This document shows, in pieces, positions 27,752 to 36,448 of a DNA stretch of 64,000 bases. The notes beneath the pieces were generated by a model. That model was not told the DNA's origin. It ran no database searches and saw nothing but the letters and a program-made list of their open reading frames with translations. How positions within the stretch are numbered: position 1 is the stretch's first letter; each line of letters begins with the position of its first letter. The translations under genes were made by a program, and so were the position numbers. Source of the DNA: Piscinibacter sp. XHJ-5 (GTDB taxonomy: Bacteria > Pseudomonadota > Gammaproteobacteria > Burkholderiales > Burkholderiaceae_C); the NCBI RefSeq assembly GCF_029855045.1, contig NZ_CP123228.1, positions 1,426,001 to 1,490,000 on the forward strand, in the 5' to 3' direction.

Positions 27752-28633
27752 ATGAGCTCCATCATCGAGGAGGATTCGGCGGCGCTCGACAAGGCGGCCG
27801 GTGCGCGCGACTGCGTCACCATCCGCGGCGTCACGCTGCCGCTCGACGGCCTGGTGCAGCCGGAGCGCCTGCTGCCGGCGTCGGTGAGCGCGCTGAAGCA
27901 GGCCTTCGCCGGCGCCGAGCCGTTTGCGCATCTGGTGGTCGACGGCCTGTTCGATGCGCGCCTGCTCGAGCTGGTGGCCGAGGAGTTCGACCTGCTCGAG
28001 GCCTCGCGCTGGCGGCGTTCGCAGGATGGGCTGCACGAGGTGACCCTGCGCTCGCTGCCCTCCACGCGGCTCGGCCGCGCGGCGGAGCTCTACTTCGCCA
28101 CCCTGCATTCAGGCTGGTTCGTCGACTTCCTGCAGCAGGTGACCGGGGTGGATCGCCTCATCGCCGACCCCGCGCTGTGGAACGGCGGCTTTCACGAAGC
28201 GCGCAACGGCGGGCGCTTTCGCATCCACACCGACTTCAACAAGCATGCGCACACCGGCCTGGACAACGAGATGGTGCTGATCACCTACCTCAACCGCGAC
28301 TGGAACGCCGAGTGGGGCGGCGCGCTCGAGCTGTGGCGGGCCAAGCCCCGCGAATGCGTGCGCCGCATCGAGCCGGCGTTCGGCCGCACGGTGCTGATGC
28401 GCCACAGCGACGTGAGCTTCCATGGCCATCCGGTGCCCCTGGCCATGCCGCCGGGGCAGGTGCGCCGATCGGTGGCGGCGTACTTCTACAGCAACCGCGC
28501 GGACCAGCGCGGGGTCGCGCCGCACGCGTCGCGGTACATGGACAGCAGCGTGCTGCGATGGATGCGCATCGCCGGGCGGGAAGTCGTTCCACCGGTGGTG
28601 TGGAAGGCGGCGAAGAAGCTCGTGCGGCGGTGA
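27752..28633 (+). CDS. 2-oxoglutarate/Fe(II)-dependent oxygenase (prolyl-4-hydroxylase-like)
   Basis: A 293-residue non-haem iron oxygenase. The HxD...H triad is seen at His159/Asp161 (FRIHTDFN) and His224 (DVSFHGHPVP), and the 2-oxoglutarate-binding Arg follows at 238-239 (GQVRRSVAAYFYS). The spacing of about 63 residues between HxD and the distal His matches the P4H/2OG-FeII_Oxy_3 family. About 120 residues precede the catalytic barrel. No substrate partner is adjacent; it converges on the ATP-citrate-lyase-like gene with 12 bases between them and diverges from the aminotransferase gene. Confidence 0.85.
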   Translation: MSSIIEEDSAALDKAAGARDCVTIRGVTLPLDGLVQPERLLPASVSALKQAFAGAEPFAHLVVDGLFDARLLELVAEEFDLLEASRWRRSQDGLHEVTLRSLPSTRLGRAAELYFATLHSGWFVDFLQQVTGVDRLIADPALWNGGFHEARNGGRFRIHTDFNKHAHTGLDNEMVLITYLNRDWNAEWGGALELWRAKPRECVRRIEPAFGRTVLMRHSDVSFHGHPVPLAMPPGQVRRSVAAYFYSNRADQRGVAPHASRYMDSSVLRWMRIAGREVVPPVVWKAAKKLVRR

Positions 28634-28645
28634 AAGCCCTCACGC

Positions 28646-31342
28646 TCACGCCACGAACCGGCACTGCGACGCCACCGTCCGCGTGTCCATGTTGCGACCT
28701 CGATTCAGGTGATCGTCGATCTCCGCCGCGCAGCCCAGCATGCGCGGGTACAGGAAGATCGTGAAGGCTGCGGTCTCCAGGTCGCGCTCGCCGATCTCCC
28801 CGCGCTGCAGCGGCTGCCACAAGAGCTTGAGCAGCAGCGCCGCGATGACCGCATCGACGTTCACGCAGTACACGTTGCGCGACACGCCGGCGTCGAACAG
28901 CGCCTGCACCAGCTCCCGGTAGAAGGCGTGGAAGACGTTGGTTTCGCCGCGTCGCTCGAACAGCTCGGCGATGAACACTTCGCGAGGGTCGTGGTTCACC
29001 GGCTTGTCCTTGAACACCGGATGGTTCACGCCCGGCAGCTTGGCGATGTCGAGGCTGCCGACATGCTTCTGCCGGCTCTTGTAGGCCGCGTACTGATCCA
29101 CCGCGCGCGCCGCCAGCGCCTTCAGGTCGAGTCCGTGCGCGCGTGAAGCCGGATCGGCCAGGCCGCTGTCGCGGAACTGCTCCATCAGGAAGGCGATGCC
29201 CTCGTAGCCGTTGCCGCCGTGGGTGTAGCCGGTGTGCGTGAGAAAGCCCATCAGCGCCTTGTTGAGCTGAACGCGCTCCGGCGACTCGGGACCGTCGGCC
29301 GAGACGGCGCCCTTGGCGCCTTGCGCCGAGATGGCGCCCGGGCCGTTGGTGAGCAGCAGGCCGATCAAGGTCTGGAACGCGAACAGGTCGTTGACCGTCG
29401 GCACGCGGCCGAACAGCGCCGCGTAGCCGATCTCGGTGAGGCTCAGCTCGGTGAGCATCGCCTGCGTGGTGAAGCCGCAGAAGCGATCCGCCTCGTGTCG
29501 CGACGCATCGGCCGAAGCGCCGATCAGCGTGCCGAAGAGCTGCATCCACCACGGCAGGCTCTCGGCCGTCAGGCGCGAGATGCGCTTGCGCATCAGGGGT
29601 CCCCAGGCCATCGAGGTGGTGATGGCCGCGAGCACCGCGTCGGCCGTGGGATTTCCCAGCGCGGCGAGCCAGCGAACGAACACCGATCGGATCCCGCGCG
29701 CCTTCAGTCCCGCCAGCATGGCCTCGGCGCGCGGATCGCTTTGGGCGGCTGTCAGCGACTCGGCGCCGTCGCGATCGACACGGGCCAGGTCGAAGCCTTC
29801 GTCGAACGCATCGGCCAGACCTGCGGCGGCGAAGCGCTCGATCATCAGCCGGGCCGCGCGCCGCGCGGCCTCCTGGCGCTTGGGGCCGACGATGGAGGCC
29901 GCGGCGGCGAGCACCGCGTTCGGCGCATTGCCGGCTTCCCGGCTGGCCTGCGCCGCGGCGAGCTCGGGCATGCCACGCAGGTTGACGAAGGCGGCGACGG
30001 CCACGTTGATGAGCTGGCGGTCGATCTCGCCGCCGGCCTCGTGCAGCAGCGCCAGCCCGACGTTCGCCTCCAGCGGGTACTGCGCCGCCTGCAGCATGGA
30101 CACGCCGTGCAGGCTGCTCACCTGCGTGGTGGGATCCATCTGCGATGCGCCGGACGCATCCTTGAGCGCCTGGCGCGGCACCGTGCAGCCGATCTGCCGG
30201 TTCAGCAGCGCGATCTGCTCGTTGTACGGCGCGACGGCGGCGACCACGGGCAGCGCCAGCTCGGGGGGCAGCGCAAGCCCTTGGTCGGACCCGAACCACG
30301 GCTTCAGCGCGAGGCTGCCTTCCGGCTCGAAGTCGGGCATCGTCGCGTTGGCGCGCATCACGGCAGTGAGCGCCGCCGGGATGTGCGCGATGTTGGTCAC
30401 CACGGCGCCGCGCGACGAGAACACCGGCTGGTCGGGCGTGAAGATGCCGTCCACGCCGAACTTGTCCATGAACCAGCGTTCTTTGGCCAGCGCATCGTCG
30501 CTGCCTCCGGCCATCGCGCCGGCGTGGCCGACGGCGCGCGTGAGCTTGCTCTTCCAGCGGCCGACCACGCAGGCCACGACCGGCTTGGTGAAGTGCGCAT
30601 CGAGCTCGTAGTAGCCGCCCGGCTCGCAGTACAGCACCGCCGCCTTGCTGCGCGCGTCGTTGGCCAGCGCAAAGGCGAACTCCGGCGCCGCGTAGTGGAT
30701 GTAGACATCCTTGCCGCTGGAGATCACGGTGGTCGTGCCCCAGCCGGCCATGCGCAGGTACTGCGCGATGGTGGTGGAGAAGCCGCCCGAGTTGGAGAAG
30801 ATGGCGATCGAGCCGCGGCGCAGGGTGTCGCCCGGGTTGTCGCCGCCCAGCGCGCCGCCGATGCGCACCTGGTTCCAGGAGTCGGCCACGCCGAGGCCGT
30901 TGGCGCCGAAGATGTCGACGCGGTTCGCCTGTCCCATGGCGCGGATCTCGCGCGCGTCGTGCACCGCGATCTTCTCGGTGATGATGAAGACCTTGCGCAG
31001 ATCGGAATTGACGCGGATCAGCTCGGCCACGCCGTCGCGCGCCGCCGCCGGCGGCAGGTACACCACGCCGCAGTTGAAGCGGTGTCCCGCCTCCAGGCCT
31101 TCCTTGACGCTGTTGTAGACCGGCACGTTGCCGATGGGCGTGGGCAGCGTCTGGCCGCCCTTGCCGGGCGCGGTGCCGAACACCACGTTGCCGCCGGAGT
31201 AGGCATGGCTCACCGGCGTGACATCGCTCGATTCGCCGCCCAGGATGTTGAGCACGCAGACGCGGTCCTCACGCGAGGCGATCTGCGTCAGCGAGCTGAT
31301 GCCGACGTGGTACTTGAAGTCGCCGACGGATTGTCTTGGCAT
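28646..31342 (-). CDS. ATP-citrate-lyase-like large subunit (SCS-alpha + citrate-synthase-like)
   Basis: An 898-residue CoA-dependent ligase/lyase subunit. Residues about 1-340 match the succinyl-CoA-synthetase alpha-type region of ATP-citrate lyase, with the phosphoacceptor His273 in RAVGHAGAMAGGSDDA. Residues about 580-898 match the citrate-synthase-homology domain: GPGAIS at 667, His774 in LPGVNHPVFK, Asp830 in VNVDAVIAALL. Where classical enzymes read TADHGPAVSG, this protein reads LTNGPGAIS, so the first catalytic His appears to be Asn666. Residues about 350-580 are an extra region; classical AclA has about 610 residues. It follows its partner by 10 bases. Not certainly citrate-specific: another tri- or dicarboxylate is possible. 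Confidence 0.75.
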   Translation of the reverse strand: MPRQSVGDFKYHVGISSLTQIASREDRVCVLNILGGESSDVTPVSHAYSGGNVVFGTAPGKGGQTLPTPIGNVPVYNSVKEGLEAGHRFNCGVVYLPPAAARDGVAELIRVNSDLRKVFIITEKIAVHDAREIRAMGQANRVDIFGANGLGVADSWNQVRIGGALGGDNPGDTLRRGSIAIFSNSGGFSTTIAQYLRMAGWGTTTVISSGKDVYIHYAAPEFAFALANDARSKAAVLYCEPGGYYELDAHFTKPVVACVVGRWKSKLTRAVGHAGAMAGGSDDALAKERWFMDKFGVDGIFTPDQPVFSSRGAVVTNIAHIPAALTAVMRANATMPDFEPEGSLALKPWFGSDQGLALPPELALPVVAAVAPYNEQIALLNRQIGCTVPRQALKDASGASQMDPTTQVSSLHGVSMLQAAQYPLEANVGLALLHEAGGEIDRQLINVAVAAFVNLRGMPELAAAQASREAGNAPNAVLAAAASIVGPKRQEAARRAARLMIERFAAAGLADAFDEGFDLARVDRDGAESLTAAQSDPRAEAMLAGLKARGIRSVFVRWLAALGNPTADAVLAAITTSMAWGPLMRKRISRLTAESLPWWMQLFGTLIGASADASRHEADRFCGFTTQAMLTELSLTEIGYAALFGRVPTVNDLFAFQTLIGLLLTNGPGAISAQGAKGAVSADGPESPERVQLNKALMGFLTHTGYTHGGNGYEGIAFLMEQFRDSGLADPASRAHGLDLKALAARAVDQYAAYKSRQKHVGSLDIAKLPGVNHPVFKDKPVNHDPREVFIAELFERRGETNVFHAFYRELVQALFDAGVSRNVYCVNVDAVIAALLLKLLWQPLQRGEIGERDLETAAFTIFLYPRMLGCAAEIDDHLNRGRNMDTRTVASQCRFVA

Positions 31343-31352
31343 GGTGGTCTCC

Positions 31353-32639
31353 TCAGGCGGCTGCCGGTGTGGAAATGCCCAGTCGCGCAGCGACCTGCTG
31401 CCGACCGCCGGACTTCATCCACGCGTCGGCCTTCTTCGCGTACTGGATGACCTCGCTCATGTCGGAGTCGAAGCCGAAGAGGCGGTACGGCAGCCCCAGC
31501 GCGTCGCAGGTGTCGCGCAGCGCGCCCATGCCGCGCACGAGGTTCGGGCCGCCGCGGCCCAGCACGACGTACAGCGGCGTGGGGCCGTAGCGGCTGAAGT
31601 GCTCGCGCAGCGCGTCGGCCATCGCGCGCAGCGTTTCATGGATGTCGGTGTTGTTCGACTTGCCGCCGATGATGAACAGCACGTTCGACTGCTTCAGCCA
31701 GTGCTTGAAGCAGATGCGCGCGACCTCCTTCATCTTCTCGTACGGCGGGTTGCCGCCGAAGTCGGACGAGATGATCGCGTCGTCGCCGAGCATCTCGGTG
31801 ACCAGCGAATTGGCGCCGCCGCCGAAGGTCGGCGCGAGCACGGTGCCGCGCTCGTTGATGACGTAGACGTCGCTCTGGCCCTGGTGCGTGCGCAGCGTGT
31901 TGATCTCCTGCTCGAAGTCGGAGTAGTCGGCGGCGAACAGGTGCGGCGGCAGCCCGAGGCGGGCCCAGCGCGGGTCATCGCGGTCGAAGCCGCACTTGAA
32001 GTCGCAGGCGACCGGCGTGAGCCGGCCCTTCGCGTCCTCGCGCATGCGGATCGGGTTGAGCTCCAGCGTCGTCATGCCGAAGTCGTGGAACAGCTCCCAC
32101 AGCTTCGGCAGCTGCTGCACCAGCGGCGAGATGATTTCCTTGGGCGCCCCGATCTCGGTGAGCGCGTTGGCCACGACGAAAGCCTTCAGCCCGGTGAGCG
32201 GGTCGAACGGCACCATCGCCACCTGCTTCCTGTCGACCTCCTCGATGTCCATGCCGCCCACGTGCGTCAAGGTCATCGTCGGGGCGCGGAAATGCGTCGA
32301 GTCGGTGATCGAGAAATACACCTCGTGGCGCGCCGGCACGCCGGCCTCGAAGGTGACGCCATTGGCCTTGGCGCGCACGTGGCCCACGCGGTGCTCGGCG
32401 AAGTAAAGCCGCTCCTTCTCGGCCAGCGCGGTCTTCAGGTCGCCGGCGCGGCCGAGCAGCCCGGCCTTGCCCTTCTTGCCGATGCCGCCCTTGAAGACCG
32501 GCTTGATGAAGACCTGCTTGTGACGGTCGATCAGCGACTTGATCTCTTCCTCGCTGGCCGCCGGGCCGAGCACCTCGGTGGCGGGAAAGCCGACGAACTG
32601 AAGCAGGCGCGCGCCGTGAAGCATGCCGGTGATTTGCAT
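31353..32639 (-). CDS. ATP-citrate-lyase-like small subunit (ATP-grasp + citrate-binding domain)
   Basis: A 428-residue partner of the downstream large subunit. The N-terminal ATP-grasp part has VFIKPVFKGGIGKKGKAGLL and MTTLELNPIRM (metal/ATP site). The C-terminal half matches the citrate-binding domain: GGGANSLVTEM, LFIIGGKSNNTDIHETL and YVVLGRGGPNLVRGM, aligning with the IANFTN and RRGGPN elements that bind citrate in ATP-citrate lyase. The Asn, Thr and Arg contacts seem kept. Length agrees with the classical small subunit (about 400). The gene order, small then large with 10 bases between, indicates one operon with promoter in the 168-base spacer shared with the divergent amidohydrolase. 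Confidence 0.8.
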   Translation of the reverse strand: MQITGMLHGARLLQFVGFPATEVLGPAASEEEIKSLIDRHKQVFIKPVFKGGIGKKGKAGLLGRAGDLKTALAEKERLYFAEHRVGHVRAKANGVTFEAGVPARHEVYFSITDSTHFRAPTMTLTHVGGMDIEEVDRKQVAMVPFDPLTGLKAFVVANALTEIGAPKEIISPLVQQLPKLWELFHDFGMTTLELNPIRMREDAKGRLTPVACDFKCGFDRDDPRWARLGLPPHLFAADYSDFEQEINTLRTHQGQSDVYVINERGTVLAPTFGGGANSLVTEMLGDDAIISSDFGGNPPYEKMKEVARICFKHWLKQSNVLFIIGGKSNNTDIHETLRAMADALREHFSRYGPTPLYVVLGRGGPNLVRGMGALRDTCDALGLPYRLFGFDSDMSEVIQYAKKADAWMKSGGRQQVAARLGISTPAAA

Positions 32640-32728
32640 GGCGTTGTCTCCTCTGGTGCAGCGATGCTCGGCAACGGGGCTGTCGATCTGCTTTCAACGG
32701 GGGCAGGGGAAACCATCGAAGTTGCGGC

Positions 32729-32757
32729 TTGACTTTGCAACCGGCCGGTTCTATGGG
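32729..32757 (+). promoter_or_regulatory. Candidate sigma-70 promoter for the amidohydrolase gene
   Basis: TTGACT, a 17-base spacer and TATGGG lie 50-80 bases before the amidohydrolase ATG, in the divergent spacer. The -35 is good and the -10 is weak. A CCGGCCGG palindrome lies in the spacer. Confidence 0.4.
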
Positions 32758-32764
32758 AGTTGTT

Positions 32765-32787
32765 TGGGGGTTGCGCTTCGCCCCCCA
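32765..32787 (+). promoter_or_regulatory. Hairpin in the 5' leader of the amidohydrolase gene
   Basis: TGGGGG and CCCCCC/A can pair around TTGCGCTTCG, ending about 20 bases before the start codon. If the promoter just upstream is real, this is at the extreme 5' end of the mRNA, where it could stabilise the transcript. Confidence 0.35.
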
Positions 32788-32807
32788 CGAACCACGGTGA
32801 CCGCCGC

Positions 32808-34238
32808 ATGACCCCACGCCTGCCCATCAAGCTCGACACCACCTCGAACGGCGAATTCGCCCCGGTGCCGCTGGCCGCCCCCGCATTGCACGCTCGCGAG
32901 CTGGCCCGCGACGCCATCGAGGACGCCGCCAGGCGCATCGGCCTGGACCGCCGCCGCTACCTCATCGGCGCCCTCGGCGCGGCCGCCACGCTGGGCGCCT
33001 TCAACCGCGCGTTCGCGGCCGCCGGCAAGACAGGCGGCCGCTATGCGCTGGCGCCCGAGGCGCCGTTCGAGCTCGCCGCCGCGCAGGCGGCGGTGGGCGG
33101 CGACGAGTTCATCTTCGACGTGCAGCTCCACCACGTGAACCCGAAGGGCGCGTGGCGGCAGAAGGCGGGGCCGGAGGCGTTCAAGGGCATGCCCAACAGC
33201 CGCTGCGGCCAGCAGGATCACATCGAGTGCTTCTCCAGCGGCGCCTTGCTGAAGGACGTGTTCCTCGACAGCGACACCGCGATGGGCGTGCTGTCGCACG
33301 TTCCGGGCGGCCTGGACACCAACCCGCTCGACTTCGAGGCCGCGGGGGCCACGCGCGAAGCGGCGAATGCGCTCGACGGCACCGAGCGGCTGCTGCTGCA
33401 CGGCCGCTGCATGCCGACGCTGCCCGGCGAGCTCGAGGGCATGGAGGCGCAGGCGGCGCGCTACAAGCTGTCGGCCTTCAAGACCTACACGCAATTCGGT
33501 CCACGTGACGGTGCCGCCGGCTTCTTCCTCGACGACGATCGCCACGGCACGCCCTTCATCGAGCGCGCGCGCAAGCTGGGCGTGCGCAACATCGCCGTCC
33601 ACAAGGGCCTGGCCTTCGGCGCGCGCGGCTACGAGTACTCCAGCGCGCGCGACATCGGTCCGGCGGCCCGGCGCCATCCGGACATGAACTTCCTCATCTA
33701 CCACTCGGGCTTCGACACGGCGGTGAAGGAAGGCCCCTACGACGCCAGGGCGCAGGCGGGTGCCGACGTGCTGGTGCGCTCCATGCTCGAGGCGGGCAGC
33801 CCCCGCAACGTCTATGCCGAGCTCGGCAGCACCTGGCGCTTCGTGATGCGCGATCCCGACCAGGCGGCGCACCTGCTCGGCAAGCTGCTGAAGACCTTCG
33901 GCGAGGATCACGTGCTGTGGGGCACCGACTCCATCTGGTACGGCAGCCCGCAAGACCAGATCCAGGCCTTTCGCGCCTTCGAGATCAGCCGCGAGTTCCA
34001 GGAGAAGTACGGCTACCCGGCGCTCACGCCGGCGATCAAGCGCAAGGTGTTCGGGCTCAACGCGGCGAGGGTGTACGGGCTGGCGCCGCAGGACATGCGC
34101 AAGAAGCTGGCCAAGGATGGCGTGCAGAAGAAGAAGGCCGAATACATGAACGATCCGCGGCCCTCGTTCGCCACCTACGGGCCGCGGGATCGGGCGGAGT
34201 TCCTCGCATTTCGGCGCTGGCAGGGGGAGATGCCCTAG
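32808..34238 (+). CDS. Tat-exported amidohydrolase (PF04909-type)
   Basis: A 476-residue TIM-barrel hydrolase or decarboxylase of the amidohydrolase-2 family. An unusually long N-region (about 45 residues) precedes a twin-arginine signal (GLDRRRYLIGALGAAATLGA, then FNRAFAAA), implying export to the periplasm folded, with metal. In the mature domain, FIDV-like FDVQLHHV replaces the usual HxH metal pair; later marks are VHKGLAFGARG, YHSGFD, VYAELGSTW and LWGTDSIWYGSPQDQI. The missing canonical N-terminal HxH should be checked. It diverges from the ATP-citrate-lyase-like operon and may supply or share its metabolite. A terminator-like hairpin overlaps its stop codon. Confidence 0.8.
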   Translation: MTPRLPIKLDTTSNGEFAPVPLAAPALHARELARDAIEDAARRIGLDRRRYLIGALGAAATLGAFNRAFAAAGKTGGRYALAPEAPFELAAAQAAVGGDEFIFDVQLHHVNPKGAWRQKAGPEAFKGMPNSRCGQQDHIECFSSGALLKDVFLDSDTAMGVLSHVPGGLDTNPLDFEAAGATREAANALDGTERLLLHGRCMPTLPGELEGMEAQAARYKLSAFKTYTQFGPRDGAAGFFLDDDRHGTPFIERARKLGVRNIAVHKGLAFGARGYEYSSARDIGPAARRHPDMNFLIYHSGFDTAVKEGPYDARAQAGADVLVRSMLEAGSPRNVYAELGSTWRFVMRDPDQAAHLLGKLLKTFGEDHVLWGTDSIWYGSPQDQIQAFRAFEISREFQEKYGYPALTPAIKRKVFGLNAARVYGLAPQDMRKKLAKDGVQKKKAEYMNDPRPSFATYGPRDRAEFLAFRRWQGEMP

Positions 34239-34258
34239 TGGCCGTTACAGGCCACTAG
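34235..34258. terminator. Hairpin over the amidohydrolase stop codon
   Basis: CTAGTGGCC and GGCCACTAG form perfect 9-base arms around GTTACA; the amidohydrolase TAG is inside the left arm. It stands between convergent genes and could act in both directions. No T-run follows on either strand. Confidence 0.5.
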
Positions 34259-34271
34259 CAGGCTCCCGGGA

Positions 34272-35135
34272 TCAGTCGGGCGCGAAAGCTCCCCACCGCG
34301 TGCGGGCCGCCGCGAGCTCCACGTCCGGCATGTGCTCGGCCACCAGGTCGAGCACCTCGCGCTCCAGCGCATGCAGGGCGCCGAAGGCCTCGCGGTGCGG
34401 CGCCGACAGCAGCGTGTCGATGCGCCCGGCGAGCTGCGGCGGGGCGATCTCGAGCCTTGACGCGAGCCGCTGCATGCGCTTGACCTGGAAGCGCGTGAAG
34501 TAGCGGCGGTTCAAGCCGCTGAGGATCAGCAGGTGGCGATAGCACGCATCCACCTGGATCTCGCGGCACCACAGCCCCGCGTCGCGGTGCAGCAGCTGCG
34601 AGACGCCCCGCCATGAGACCGGCCCGATGAGCCCGTGAACGACCATGGCGCGGCCAAGCTTCGGCGGAAATTCGGCGAGGCGTCGCTGCAGTGCCGCGAG
34701 CCGATCGGCGCCGGCCAGCGGCATCGACTTGAGGATGCCTTCGGCGAGCTTGTGGTTGGGCGTGTCGGGGTTGTGCCGGACCAGCACCTCGTCCAGGTCG
34801 GCGATCAATCCGGCTTCGCTGTTGTAGCCGATCTGCACCTCCACGCCGTCGACGCGGAACGAGACCACCAGGCCCTCGGTCACGTTGCCCGCGCTCCAGA
34901 ACCAGTCGCCGCCGGCGCGCCTGCACGCGTCGCGCAGGACCGCCTCGTCCGGCAGCTTCGCGAAGACCACGCTCATGTCGACATCGGAGCGGGCATCGGC
35001 AATGTTGTCGACGGTGGAGCCCGAGACGCACGACATCAGCGAGGCATCGTCGATGCCGAGGTGCGCGTCGGCGACGCGCTGGGCGATGGCGAGGAGCCGG
35101 CGGGCGGGGGCGTCAAGGTCGGGGTCGGCGGGCAT
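34272..35135 (-). CDS. Nucleotidyltransferase-like protein
   Basis: A 287-residue protein. The N-terminal region has a pol-beta-type nucleotidyltransferase pattern: SCVSGSTVDNIADARSDVDMSVVF (about residues 34-57), a glycine-serine turn followed by D-x-D, and a further acidic strand (VSFRVDGVEVQIGY). The C-terminal half (about residues 150-287) is helical and unassigned. Such proteins may modify antibiotics, nucleotides or RNA; none is indicated by neighbours. It lies 24 bases downstream of the SDR gene on the same strand, so they may be co-transcribed. Start ATG gives MPADPDLDAP. Confidence 0.65.
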   Translation of the reverse strand: MPADPDLDAPARRLLAIAQRVADAHLGIDDASLMSCVSGSTVDNIADARSDVDMSVVFAKLPDEAVLRDACRRAGGDWFWSAGNVTEGLVVSFRVDGVEVQIGYNSEAGLIADLDEVLVRHNPDTPNHKLAEGILKSMPLAGADRLAALQRRLAEFPPKLGRAMVVHGLIGPVSWRGVSQLLHRDAGLWCREIQVDACYRHLLILSGLNRRYFTRFQVKRMQRLASRLEIAPPQLAGRIDTLLSAPHREAFGALHALEREVLDLVAEHMPDVELAAARTRWGAFAPD

Positions 35136-35159
35136 GGTGTGTCTCCAACTCAGGCCGCC

Positions 35160-35948
35160 CTAGACCACCATCGGCGTGGCGGCGCCATCCAGCGACACGA
35201 CTGCCCCGCTCACGTACCCGGCCCGCGGCGACGCGAGGAAGACCACCACGTCGGCGATGTCGCGCGGCTCGGCGATGCGTCCCATCGGCGTCGTGCGCAG
35301 CCGCTGCTGGAGCACCTCCTCGACCGGCCGGCCGGCCAGCCGCGCCTCGGCCGCCAGCCCTTCCTGCATGCGCTCGGTCGCCGTCATGCCCGGGTTCACG
35401 ACGTTGACCCGCACGCCCTGGGCCGCATATGCATTCGCCAGGCCGCTGCTCGCCAGCATCAGCGCCGCGTTGGCGGAGCCGCCCGGCAGGTGCACCGGCG
35501 ACGCGAGCTTGCCGCCCATGCCGACGATGTTGACGATGGCGCCGGCGCGCCGCCCTGCCATGCCCGGCAGCACCGCGTCGATCGCGTGGATGTAGGTGAA
35601 GAACTTCGCCTGCATCGCGGCATGCCAATGCGCCGCGGTGAGCTCGGACGCCGGGGTGCGCTTTGCAGCCCCTGCCGAGTTGACGAGGACGTCGATCGGC
35701 CCCAGCTGCTGCTCGACCTCGCGCACCATGCGCGCCGCCTGCGTCGGGTCGGCGAGGTCGGCCTCGACGGTCACCGCGGCGATGCCGTCCGATTTCAATG
35801 CGGCGGTGGCCGCGGCGAGGTTGGCCGGATCGCGCGACGCGATCGCCAGGCGCGCGCCTTCGCCAGCGAAGGCGCGCGCGCAGGCCAGTCCGATGCCCTT
35901 GCTGCCGCCGGTGACCAGCACGACGGCATTCGCGAGTTCAAGGTCCAT
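35160..35948 (-). CDS. Short-chain dehydrogenase/reductase family protein lacking the usual Tyr-Lys
   Basis: A 262-residue Rossmann protein with the N-terminal cofactor motif VVLVTGGSKGIGLACARAF, NSAG at about residue 90, and the C-terminal GRIAEPRDIADVVVFLAS and YVSGAVVSLDGA. Where active SDRs have Y-x-x-x-K this one reads HLPGGSANAALMLASSGLA, so by alignment Tyr is Gly and Lys is Asn. It may be a diverged subgroup using other residues, or a non-catalytic binder. Neighbours (nucleotidyltransferase-like gene downstream, DUF456 upstream) give no pathway. Confidence 0.85.
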   Translation of the reverse strand: MDLELANAVVLVTGGSKGIGLACARAFAGEGARLAIASRDPANLAAATAALKSDGIAAVTVEADLADPTQAARMVREVEQQLGPIDVLVNSAGAAKRTPASELTAAHWHAAMQAKFFTYIHAIDAVLPGMAGRRAGAIVNIVGMGGKLASPVHLPGGSANAALMLASSGLANAYAAQGVRVNVVNPGMTATERMQEGLAAEARLAGRPVEEVLQQRLRTTPMGRIAEPRDIADVVVFLASPRAGYVSGAVVSLDGAATPMVV

Positions 35949-35962
35949 GTGCTTGCTCCTCG

Positions 35963-36448
35963 TCAGAACAGCAGGGCGACGACGAAGACGCCGATCATCA
36001 CGAACGCAATGCCGACCTTGGCCGCCATGCCGATCAGGATGCCCAGCCAGGTGGCCACGCCCACCTTCATCGCACGCTGCTCGTCGCGCCGCGCCAGGTA
36101 CTCGCCGGCCGCCGCACCCACCAGCGGCATGAAGAGCACGCCGACGAAGCCCATGAACAGGCCGACGACGGTGCCGACGGCCGCGCCGATCAGCGCCTGG
36201 TTGCTCGCGCCGGCCTTCTTCGCGCCCATCAGGCCCGAGACGTAGTCGAGCACCCAGGCGATGACGGCGAGCGCGGCCAGCACGCCGACCGTCAGGCCGC
36301 TCACGCGCGTGAAGCCATCGATCCAGGCGCCCAGCACCATGCCGGCGAGGATCAGCGCAGTGCCGGGCAGCACCGGCAGCACGGTGCCGGCCACGCCGGC
36401 CAGGATCAGCGCGGCGCTGAGCAACCAGAGCAGCGTGTCGCTCGTCAT
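35963..36448 (-). CDS. DUF456 membrane protein
   Basis: A 161-residue integral membrane protein with about five hydrophobic segments and short loops. The segments LILAGVAGTVLPVLPGTALILAG, here residues about 14-36, and VVGLFMGFVGVLFMPLVGAAAGEYL (two short helices) are characteristic of the DUF456 family, whose role is unknown. Its ATG overlaps the stop of the upstream glycerophosphodiesterase gene by ATGA, so translation is coupled. The SDR gene follows after 14 bases, extending the possible operon. Confidence 0.88.
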   Translation of the reverse strand: MTSDTLLWLLSAALILAGVAGTVLPVLPGTALILAGMVLGAWIDGFTRVSGLTVGVLAALAVIAWVLDYVSGLMGAKKAGASNQALIGAAVGTVVGLFMGFVGVLFMPLVGAAAGEYLARRDEQRAMKVGVATWLGILIGMAAKVGIAFVMIGVFVVALLF

